This document shows, one piece after another, positions 26,733 through 33,179 of a stretch of 33,179 nt of DNA; within the stretch, counting starts at the first letter, position 1, and the number at the start of each line of letters is the position of its first letter. The notes beneath the pieces were generated by a model that searched no databases, had not been told where the DNA came from, and saw nothing but the letters and a program-made list of their open reading frames with translations. The translations under genes and the position numbers were made by a program. The stretch is taken from the NCBI GenBank assembly GCA_913047675.1, contig CAJWTO010000011.1, positions 1 to 33,179 of the forward strand, in the 5' to 3' direction. This stretch comes from an uncultured Pseudomonadota bacterium (GTDB lineage Bacteria; Pseudomonadota; Gammaproteobacteria; Ga0077536).

Positions 26733-28601
26733 ATGGCGGAAGGTAGCAATAAAGAAGAATTAGGGTTTGAGTCTGAAGTACAGCAGTTACTAGATTTAGT
26801 AATTAATTCTTTATACAGCAATAAGGAGATCTTTCTGAGGGAGCTCGTCTCGAACGCTTCTGACGCGGTTGATAAGCTACGATTTTCCGCATTATCTGAT
26901 GATGCTTTATATGAGGGCGATCCAGACTTAGGCGTCACAATTGATTTTAATGAAAAAAAGAAAACCATTACCGTAAACGATAATGGTATAGGAATGAATC
27001 GTGAAGATGTTATAGCGAATTTAGGTACTATAGCCAAGTCTGGAACTAAAGAATTCTTTGGTGCCCTTAGTGGAGATGAAACAAAAGACTCGCAATTAAT
27101 AGGACAGTTTGGAGTAGGATTCTACGCAGCTTTTATAGTAGCTGAGAAAGTCGTTGTGACCTCGCGTAAGGCCGGCGATAAGGTTACTAAAGGAGTGCGT
27201 TGGGAATCAGAAGGCAAGGGCGATTATTCAGTAGAAAGTGTTGATAAGATTTCAAGAGGAACTGAGGTCGTTTTACATTTGAAAAAAGAAGCTAAGGAAT
27301 TTGCTTCGAATAGCAAAATCCGTGAGATATGTAAGAAATATTCCGATCATATAGCTGTGCCTATCAGTATGGCACCTATTTCAGGTGAAGGTGATCGCGA
27401 GGTAATAAATGAAGCTACAGCTATTTGGAAGAAGGCTAAAGCTGAGATTAGTAATGACGACTATAAGGAGTTTTACCGACTTATCTCTAATGATTTTATG
27501 GAACCGCTCAAATGGGTCCATTCTCAGGTTGAAGGTAAGTTGGAATACACAACTTTGTTCTATATTCCTCAGATGGCTCCATTTGATCTTTGGGATAGGG
27601 ATTCTAAACAGGGAATTAAGCTTTACGTACAGCGTGTCTTCATTATGGACGACGCAGAGGAACTTTTGCCGCGTTATCTTCGTTTTATTAAAGGGATAAT
27701 TGATACAAATGATTTGCCATTAAATGTGTCGCGCGAGCTTTTACAAAAGGATAAAGCGCTTGAAAAAATTAGGCTTGCGTCTATCAAAAAGATATTAGGA
27801 TTGATTGAGCGTTTAAGTAAGACCGATGATTATCAGAAATTTTGGACCACGTTTGGTCGGGTACTTAAGGAAGGAATCGTAGAGGACGAGGCTCATCGTG
27901 AGCGAATCTCTAAGCTTCTTAGGTTTTCGAGTACCGTAGAAGGCGGGGATGAGCCTACGGTAGGTTTCTCAGATTATGTTTCTAGGATGAAGGAAGACCA
28001 GACTGATATTTTCTATATAACCGCCGATAGTTTTGCGACTGCAAAAAATAGTCCACATATAGAATATTTCTTGTCAAAAGGAGTTGAGGTTCTTCTATTA
28101 CACGATCCGATTGACGAATGGGTTACCTCGCATTTAACTGAGTTTGATGGCAAAAAACTCAAATCTATTGTTCACTCAGACTTAGATGAAGAAAAAGATG
28201 AAAGCGCTAAAAAGACAGAGAATGCTGCGGATGAACAAGAGTATGGAGAATTTCTCGATAAAGTGAAAAATTTATTATCAGACAAAGTTGAAGATGTCAG
28301 AACTAGCAAGCGCTTGACATCATCTCCAGCCTGCTTGGTGTCTAGCGCAGCGTCCCCAAGCGCAAATATGGAGCGATTGCTTCAAGCTGCTGGGCAGCAA
28401 ATTCCCGAATCTAAGAGAATTTTAGAGTTGAATATGAGTCACCCTATTATCACGCTAATTCAAAAAGAGAAAGATGAAGAAAAACTGAAATCTTGGTCAA
28501 ATTACTTATTCGGGCAGTCGATTGTCGCTGAGGGAGGTAAGCTGGATGACCCGGCGGCTTTCATTCAGAATATTAATCAAACGCTACTTGATACGGCGTA
28601 G
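26733..28601 (+). CDS. htpG: Molecular chaperone HtpG (bacterial Hsp90)
   Basis: 622 aa from the ATG at 26733 (MAEGSNKEELGFESEV), with AAGGGA upstream. The listed start at 26700 is a GTG without family support and adds 11 residues. The N-terminal GHKL ATPase has LRELVSNASDAVDKLRF, DNGIGM, GTIAKSGT and GQFGVGFYAAF. The middle domain includes LPLNVSRELLQ with the catalytic arginine region. The C-terminal dimerisation domain ends with a helix near DPAAFIQNINQTLLD. E. coli HtpG is 624 aa. The prmB reading frame starts just after its stop. Confidence 0.96.
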   Translation: MAEGSNKEELGFESEVQQLLDLVINSLYSNKEIFLRELVSNASDAVDKLRFSALSDDALYEGDPDLGVTIDFNEKKKTITVNDNGIGMNREDVIANLGTIAKSGTKEFFGALSGDETKDSQLIGQFGVGFYAAFIVAEKVVVTSRKAGDKVTKGVRWESEGKGDYSVESVDKISRGTEVVLHLKKEAKEFASNSKIREICKKYSDHIAVPISMAPISGEGDREVINEATAIWKKAKAEISNDDYKEFYRLISNDFMEPLKWVHSQVEGKLEYTTLFYIPQMAPFDLWDRDSKQGIKLYVQRVFIMDDAEELLPRYLRFIKGIIDTNDLPLNVSRELLQKDKALEKIRLASIKKILGLIERLSKTDDYQKFWTTFGRVLKEGIVEDEAHRERISKLLRFSSTVEGGDEPTVGFSDYVSRMKEDQTDIFYITADSFATAKNSPHIEYFLSKGVEVLLLHDPIDEWVTSHLTEFDGKKLKSIVHSDLDEEKDESAKKTENAADEQEYGEFLDKVKNLLSDKVEDVRTSKRLTSSPACLVSSAASPSANMERLLQAAGQQIPESKRILELNMSHPIITLIQKEKDEEKLKSWSNYLFGQSIVAEGGKLDDPAAFIQNINQTLLDTA

Positions 28602-28606
28602 CGACA

Positions 28607-29467
28607 CTGAATGTTTTTGATCTTGTTAACTCAGCGGCTCAGCGCTTAGCTGCCGCTGATGTTTGCTTAGGTCACGGTATTGACAATGCTGAAGATGAGG
28701 CGCTTTTCTTAGTTTTACATGCCACAGGGCTGTCTTATGATTCGCCGGACGCAGCTCTTAACACTGAGCTTACTTCTGTTCAACTTAACGCGATTGATCG
28801 GTTAATTACTGAGCGAATAGAGAGTCGGAAACCGTCCGCATATTTGACTGGTTATATGTGGTTTTGTGGGTATAAATTTCGGACTGATGAGCGAGTTTTG
28901 GTTCCTAGATCGCCGATTGCCGAGTTGATTGTTAAAAGATTTCAGCCTTGGTGGTCTGAGACTGAGAACCCGACTGCTTTAGAAATCGGCACGGGTGGAG
29001 GATGTATAGCAATTAGTATGGCCTTGAGTTTGGAAAACCTAGATGTAGAAGCGACCGATATAAGTGCAGGTGCTATAAAAGTAGCTCAGGAAAATGCTCT
29101 ATTACATTCTGTTGGAAGCCGGGTACGATTTTACCTGGCAGACTTATTTCCGGAACAAAAGCGTAAATATGACCTGATAATTTCGAATCCGCCATACGTA
29201 CCTTCCGCGCGTTATACTAGACTCCCCAAAGAGTACCACTGTGAGCCTGCGGGTGCCCTTGTGAGTGGAGAAGATGGTATGGACTGTGTGCGTCGTATTC
29301 TCGAGCAAGCACCAGATTATTTGATGGATGGAGGGCTGCTATTTATGGAGGTGGGAGAGCTTTGGGAAGTTGTAGACAAGACATTTTCCAGCATAGACTT
29401 TACTTGGGTAGATTTAGAGTTCGGAGGCGAAGGCGTTCTCTTGGTGTCTAAAGAACAGCTTGTATAA
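28607..29467 (+). CDS. prmB: Ribosomal protein L3 N5-glutamine methyltransferase PrmB (probable CTG start)
   Basis: PrmB methylates the glutamine of ribosomal protein L3. The track starts at 28844 (MWFCGYKF is within the catalytic part), but in-frame translation upstream gives the PrmB N-terminal domain: LNVFDLVNSAAQRLAAADV, LGHGIDNAEDEALFLVLHA and RKPSAYLTGY. Only CTG at 28607 is a reasonable start. The frame is closed by a TGA at 28589-28591, and no ATG, GTG or TTG occurs until a TTG within AYLTGY. The catalytic domain has DERVLVPRSPI, EIGTGGGCIAISMAL (SAM) and SNPPYVPSARY. Predicted 286 aa. It starts 5 bp after the htpG stop, so coupling to htpG is possible. Confidence 0.88.
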   Translation: MNVFDLVNSAAQRLAAADVCLGHGIDNAEDEALFLVLHATGLSYDSPDAALNTELTSVQLNAIDRLITERIESRKPSAYLTGYMWFCGYKFRTDERVLVPRSPIAELIVKRFQPWWSETENPTALEIGTGGGCIAISMALSLENLDVEATDISAGAIKVAQENALLHSVGSRVRFYLADLFPEQKRKYDLIISNPPYVPSARYTRLPKEYHCEPAGALVSGEDGMDCVRRILEQAPDYLMDGGLLFMEVGELWEVVDKTFSSIDFTWVDLEFGGEGVLLVSKEQLV

Positions 29468-29522
29468 ATCATTAGTCAAAATATTTTGGTTAAATAGCGC
29501 GGTAGACTGATAGAATAGACAG

Positions 29523-30608
29523 ATGGCAGGAAATACTTTTGGAAAATTGTTCAGCTTAACTACAGCCGGCGAAAGCCACGGTTTAGGTTATGTTGGAATT
29601 GTAGACGGTTGTCCACCAGGAATGGCGTTGAGCGAGTCCGACTTACAAGCAGAGCTTGATAGAAGAAAGCCAGGCCAATCTCGTCATACTACTCAACGAA
29701 GAGAACCTGATCAGGTTAAAATATTTTCAGGTCTTTTCGAGGGGAAAACGACTGGAACTCCGATAGGACTTTTAATAGAGAATGTGGACCAGAAATCAAA
29801 GGATTATCAAAAGATACAGGGTAAATTTCGCCCCGGTCACGCTGACTATACTTACTGGCACAAATATGGGATTCGAGACCCTAGGGGAGGAGGACGAGCG
29901 TCGGCGAGAGAGACCTGCATGCGAGTTGCTGGCGGCGCTATAGCGAAAAAGTATCTGACTGCATACTATGGTATTTCTATTTACGCCTATCTATCGGCAA
30001 TCGGTCCGTTAGAATTTGCTTTTAAAGACAGGTCGGCGATTTCTAAAAATGATTTTTTTTGCGCTGACCCTGATCGGGTTGATGAGATAGATGCCTATAT
30101 GACAGCTCTGCGAAAAGAGGGAGAGTCTATTGGTGCTCGCATAAATGTTGTCGTTTCTGATGTCCCCATAGGCTGGGGCGAACCAGTCTTTGATCGTATA
30201 GACGCTGATATAGCTCGCGCAATGATGAGTATTAATGCGGTCAAAGGCGTTGAAGTTGGGGATGGCTTCGAATCTGCCCGGCAGAAAGGTACCGAACATC
30301 GAGACGAGATGGATGAAAATGGATTTCGAACCAATCACGCTGGTGGAGTATTAGGAGGTATTTCCACAGGGCAGGATCTGTTGGTGAGCATTGCACTTAA
30401 ACCTACCTCGAGCATCAGGATAGAGGGGGACACATTAGACACAGAGGGTAAGTCAACTAAAGTGTCTACCGGTGGTCGTCACGATCCTTGCGTTGGTATT
30501 CGCGCAGTTCCCATTGCAGAAGCAATGATGGCTCTCGTCTTAATGGATCATTGTCTGAGGCAGCGGGCACAAAATCCCGAACGAGATGATTATTTGGCAT
30601 CTAACTGA
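29523..30608 (+). CDS. aroC: Chorismate synthase
   Basis: 361 aa. AroC converts EPSP to chorismate, the last shikimate pathway step, using reduced FMN. Motifs are [11 protein letters not shown] at the N-terminus, [30 protein letters not shown] as a block, [41 protein letters not shown], and the C-terminal [19 protein letters not shown]. It lies 55 bp downstream of prmB on the same strand; prmB-aroC adjacency is also seen in E. coli. A terminator-like hairpin overlaps its stop. Confidence 0.97.
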   Translation: MAGNTFGKLFSLTTAGESHGLGYVGIVDGCPPGMALSESDLQAELDRRKPGQSRHTTQRREPDQVKIFSGLFEGKTTGTPIGLLIENVDQKSKDYQKIQGKFRPGHADYTYWHKYGIRDPRGGGRASARETCMRVAGGAIAKKYLTAYYGISIYAYLSAIGPLEFAFKDRSAISKNDFFCADPDRVDEIDAYMTALRKEGESIGARINVVVSDVPIGWGEPVFDRIDADIARAMMSINAVKGVEVGDGFESARQKGTEHRDEMDENGFRTNHAGGVLGGISTGQDLLVSIALKPTSSIRIEGDTLDTEGKSTKVSTGGRHDPCVGIRAVPIAEAMMALVLMDHCLRQRAQNPERDDYLASN

Positions 30609-30630
30609 ACCCGCGTGGGGTTCCAATTTT
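30607..30630 (+). terminator. Likely intrinsic terminator of prmB-aroC
   Basis: GAACCC-GCGTG-GGGTTC forms a perfect 6-bp GC-rich stem with a 5-nt loop, followed by CAATTTT. The left arm overlaps the aroC stop codon. The T-run is short, so efficiency may be moderate. It also separates aroC from the convergent mlaA. Confidence 0.55.
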
Positions 30631-30642
30631 GAAGAGTTTTAG

Positions 30643-31398
30643 CTAGTAGATCCTGAGGATCGCGGCGTCACCTTCGCCCTCGATATAGTCATCAAATTCA
30701 TCGCCCGGCGGGTTACCGTCGTAAATTACATACTCTCTTTGTTGTCTCCAGGCTTCTCGTACAAACGCATAGGGATCTAAGGCTGCCTGGTCGACCATAC
30801 GAGTGGCATCAAGTAAATTCGCCCTAGTATTAACTGCGCTGACAAGACTCGCAGGGATGGTTACTACAGCAGCTAGGTAGGTCAGTGGATTTGTAAATAC
30901 ACCCATGACTGGAGAACCAATATCTCTATAGGAGCTAGGCCCCATCAGAGGGATAGTTAAGTAAGCTCCTTCATCGGCTCCCCATTTTCCAAGGGTCTGT
31001 CCCAGATCTTCTTTCTTTTGAACCAATCCCATGGAGGTTGCAGGATCAAATAACCCGCCGATTCCAATAGTACTATTGATAACAAACCGTCCAGTACTTT
31101 TTACAAAGTCGAGTCCTTTGGCTTGGAGAAGATCATTAGTCATTGTGTTTAGTGAAGACACGTTATCAAAGAAATTTGTAATTCCTTTTCTGACTACTTT
31201 GGGAGTTACCGCAACATATTTTTTGGCTACAGGTTCAACAAACGACTTATCTAACTTGTCGTTAAACGCATAGATTTTTCTATTCATTGATTCGTGGGGA
31301 TCACCATTGCTAGTATTGGAAGTTGATGCGCAGCCAGCCATCAGTAATAAACATAGACCTCCCAGTAATCCTTTAACACGCCAATTGTTTAACGACAT
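30643..31398 (-). CDS. mlaA: Outer-membrane lipoprotein MlaA (VacJ)
   Basis: MlaA removes misplaced phospholipids from the outer leaflet of the outer membrane and passes them to MlaC. Features are a lipoprotein signal with lipobox LMAGC, DPHESMNRKIYAFNDKLDK, NFFDNVSSLNTMTNDLLQ, STIGIGGLFDPATSMGL, TLGKWGADEGAYLTIPLMGP and DPYAFVREAWRQQREY. Three starts are in frame (31461, 31413 and 31398). The ATG at 31398 gives a proper signal sequence (MSLNNWRVKGLLGGLCLLLM) with GGAG 9 nt upstream and about 251 aa. It lies downstream of mlaC; the inner-membrane mlaFED genes are not in the window. Confidence 0.94.
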   Translation of the reverse strand: MSLNNWRVKGLLGGLCLLLMAGCASTSNTSNGDPHESMNRKIYAFNDKLDKSFVEPVAKKYVAVTPKVVRKGITNFFDNVSSLNTMTNDLLQAKGLDFVKSTGRFVINSTIGIGGLFDPATSMGLVQKKEDLGQTLGKWGADEGAYLTIPLMGPSSYRDIGSPVMGVFTNPLTYLAAVVTIPASLVSAVNTRANLLDATRMVDQAALDPYAFVREAWRQQREYVIYDGNPPGDEFDDYIEGEGDAAILRIY

Positions 31399-31485
31399 TT
31401 TCTGCTGCTCCATCAAGTACCTATTATTAAATATTACATTATTCTTGGGGTCATTTACCACGATTTTTTATCTGATTTAATTAGT

Positions 31486-32094
31486 TTACTGCAGATCCGC
31501 GATTTTATCGTTGAGTTGACTGACTAAGCTATTAAATCCGTCTTTTTTTATTACGTAGGCGTATTCGGCTTGCTTGAGCGCTAGGTCCGACACCCCTTGT
31601 GCGATCACATTGATTATTCGCCATCTGTCATCTTTTCGGATGAGCAAATATCGCATCGAGATAGACTGGTCATCGACACTGCCATTCAAAGGAATTAAGC
31701 GTGTATCAACAACAGTCGATTTCTTTTTATCCTTCACTTTGGTCACTAAAAATTTTTCACCAGAAAACTTTGAAAAATGGCCCGCATAAGTAGCCACACT
31801 AAGGCGTTGCAATGTGTCCTGAAATACAGTCCGCTGTTCGTTAGAAAGAGTTGCCCACAAGTCACCAAGAATTATCCTAGCAATTGTCGGAAAATCAAAT
31901 GAGGCCTCTATTACTGGTTTCAGAGTTGCAATTCGTTCAGCCACCGAGGTTTCTTCTGGTAGCTGCATTGCGAGCAACAGCTCTGAATGCAGATTATTTA
32001 CGGTATCTTCAGCCGATTCGCTTTTTGGAACCGCAAGTGCAGATTGCCATGAGGTTAGGACTGCAGCTAGTAAAAGTGAATAAATTAAATTCAT
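31486..32094 (-). CDS. mlaC: Periplasmic phospholipid-binding protein MlaC (Ttg2D/HpnM-like)
   Basis: 202 aa with a signal peptide (MNLIYSLLLAAVLTSWQSALA). The MlaC/Ttg2 fold is shown by TLKPVIEASFDFPTIARIILGDLW, QRTVFQDTLQRLSVATYAGHFSKFSGEKF, the strand region VVDTRLI, MRYLLIRKDDRWRIINVIAQGVSDLALKQAEY and a C-terminal helix. MlaC carries lipid between MlaA and the inner-membrane MlaFEDB complex. Next to an HpnB-like glycosyltransferase it could equally be called HpnM, the homologue in hopanoid clusters. The ATG lies inside a 16-bp palindrome. Confidence 0.9.
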   Translation of the reverse strand: MNLIYSLLLAAVLTSWQSALAVPKSESAEDTVNNLHSELLLAMQLPEETSVAERIATLKPVIEASFDFPTIARIILGDLWATLSNEQRTVFQDTLQRLSVATYAGHFSKFSGEKFLVTKVKDKKKSTVVDTRLIPLNGSVDDQSISMRYLLIRKDDRWRIINVIAQGVSDLALKQAEYAYVIKKDGFNSLVSQLNDKIADLQ

Positions 32095-32107
32095 AATAGC
32101 TATTATG
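32092..32107. other. 16-bp perfect palindrome over the mlaC start
   Basis: CATAATAGCTATTATG is its own reverse complement and contains the mlaC ATG at one end. It could be an operator or could hide the start codon in an RNA hairpin. A single perfect 16-mer palindrome in 33 kb is not improbable by chance. Confidence 0.4.
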
Positions 32108-32157
32108 TAATTGACTCGGCAATTTATACAATCCTTAATCCTTTCTCGGTACTATTT

Positions 32158-33179
32158 TTAAAGATTTCGATAGCTTCGCTCTTTCCATCGGGTACGTTCG
32201 CCGCGCCAATATCGGATAGCAGATGTCCAGGTCATTGCTAGAAAAAGGACACTTGCTAAAGGCAGGGTGAGTAACCAAAAAGTAGGTAAATTATAAAATT
32301 TTGTGACTGGATGATATGTGATTGTCATGCAGATGAAGGCAGTAAGCGCGACGAGGCCGACATAAGTATCTGCAATAAATATCTGCATGAGTGGAATAGC
32401 GAAACATATCAGCATCAGTACCGTACACAGCATTAGAAGTGCTACTGAGTAGTTGAGTTGAGTATAGGCTGTCCGGGCGACCATGTTCCAAATGCTCCCT
32501 AGTGTCGTGCTGGGTCTGGTGGAGGAGACCAATGTACTCAGTCCCAACCAAGTTTTACCGCCTTTTTCTTTTATACGTTTTGCTAAAGTGCAGTCGTCTA
32601 TAATCGCATGCTTGAGACTTGTAAATTCTCCAATGTCTTTAAGTTTGCTAGTCTTTATTAGGATACAGCCACCGGCAGCCGCGGCTACATTAGAAGTCTC
32701 CTTGTTTGATAGTGCAAAAGGATAGATAAGTTTGAAAAAGTAAATAAAAGGCGGCAGCAGCAACTTTTCCCAGAAGGATTTCACGTGCAGTGTTGCCATG
32801 ACGGAGACTAGATCGTAATCGCGCTCTTTTTGCTTTTGCAGTAACGCGACTAATGCACCTTGTTCTAGTGCGATGTCTGCGTCGAGGAGAAGTAAGAGTT
32901 CGCTCGAAATGTATGGCAGTCCCTGTTGCAGAGCCCAGAGCTTGCCTGTCCAACCATCAGGAGGGTCTTCTCCATTTATTAGCGATACGTTACTTAGATT
33001 AAGTGCCTCAACGATTACTGCTGTGCCATCACTACTTTGATCATCCACGACGGTAATATGTTTTAAATCTCGTTGCGACGATAGAGCTCTTAGTGTCCGT
33101 TGGATTTGCTGTGCTTCGTCTCGCGCAGGGATAAGGGCGGATATGGTCTTACTTTGACTGTTTGACGTTGGGGTACGCA
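32158..33179 (-). CDS. hpnB: HpnB-like family 2 glycosyltransferase (5' end outside window)
   Basis: The frame runs off the right edge; the GTG at 33048 in the track is internal. Upstream in-frame sequence SALIPARDEAQQIQRTLRAL is the start of a GT2 catalytic domain. Motifs are VVDDQSSDGT, WTGKLWALQQG, LLLLDADIAL (DxD-type), AAGGCILI and the acceptor-site DDCTLAKRIK. The C-terminal third has several membrane helices (LNYSVALLMLCTVLMLICFA and after). This matches the hopene-associated glycosyltransferase HpnB family, often found where no hopanoid genes are visible. It is upstream of mlaC and mlaA by 63 bp and probably in one operon. Substrate is unknown. Confidence 0.85.
   Translation of the reverse strand, partial: RTPTSNSQSKTISALIPARDEAQQIQRTLRALSSQRDLKHITVVDDQSSDGTAVIVEALNLSNVSLINGEDPPDGWTGKLWALQQGLPYISSELLLLLDADIALEQGALVALLQKQKERDYDLVSVMATLHVKSFWEKLLLPPFIYFFKLIYPFALSNKETSNVAAAAGGCILIKTSKLKDIGEFTSLKHAIIDDCTLAKRIKEKGGKTWLGLSTLVSSTRPSTTLGSIWNMVARTAYTQLNYSVALLMLCTVLMLICFAIPLMQIFIADTYVGLVALTAFICMTITYHPVTKFYNLPTFWLLTLPLASVLFLAMTWTSAIRYWRGERTRWKERSYRNL

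Noticed and set aside
27409-27699. 96-aa ORF inside htpG
   Set aside because: It is a frame-shifted overlap of the conserved HtpG middle domain, so it is not a gene.

Overview
The window looks like chromosomal DNA from a compact-genome, Gram-negative gammaproteobacterium, probably marine or aquatic. Base composition by eye is in the low forties percent GC. The support is gene order: the lptD-surA-pdxA-rsmA ... apaG-apaH cluster convergent with folA is the classical enterobacterial/gammaproteobacterial layout, and mutS-fdxA plus the divergent mrp/metG pair are also gammaproteobacterial. Nearly everything is core metabolism and envelope biogenesis. I see no rRNA, tRNA, CRISPR array, prophage or insertion sequence, and no clear new defence or mobile system.

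Layout. 1-1880: the 3' end of folA converges on apaH-apaG, with a ubiK-like BMFP gene upstream of apaG. 1881-5400: a nitrogen-control locus, amtB-glnK-amtB, with a near-consensus sigma-54 promoter and an NtrC-type site in the divergent region. 5400-8112: aroE, then a TRAP transporter permease pair (dctQ, dctM) on the opposite strand without its binding protein. 8113-8496: the only gap over 300 bp, AT-rich and carrying DnaA-box-like 9-mers. 8497-14039: rsmA-pdxA-surA-lptD. 14140-18042: a stand-alone LON-domain protein, mpl, an unknown membrane protein and ispG. 18159-20251: msrB, then dcd and mrp. 20370-23567: metG, a soluble RnfB-like ferredoxin and a DUF1841 gene. 23569-26506: fdxA downstream of mutS. 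26733-30608: htpG, prmB, aroC. 30643-33179: mlaA, mlaC and a truncated HpnB-like glycosyltransferase.

How the genes work together. The amt/glnK block takes up and senses ammonium. surA and lptD build the outer membrane; mlaA and mlaC maintain its lipid asymmetry; mpl recycles murein. aroE and aroC serve the shikimate pathway, pdxA makes vitamin B6, ispG makes isoprenoids. rsmA, prmB and metG serve translation. msrB, htpG, mrp and the ferredoxins cover repair, chaperoning and Fe-S or redox work.

Most unusual points: (1) lptD and prmB are both plainly coding well upstream of their first ATG/GTG/TTG, with only CTG (or rarer) codons available as starts; (2) the lptD-to-apaH cluster is split by the ubiK/amt/glnK/aroE/TRAP block; (3) the intergenic DnaA-box group at 8223-8439; (4) the sigma-54/NtrC architecture upstream of amtB. 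Many genes start with GTG or TTG, and convergent neighbours sit within 0-35 bp of each other. Both fit a tightly packed genome.
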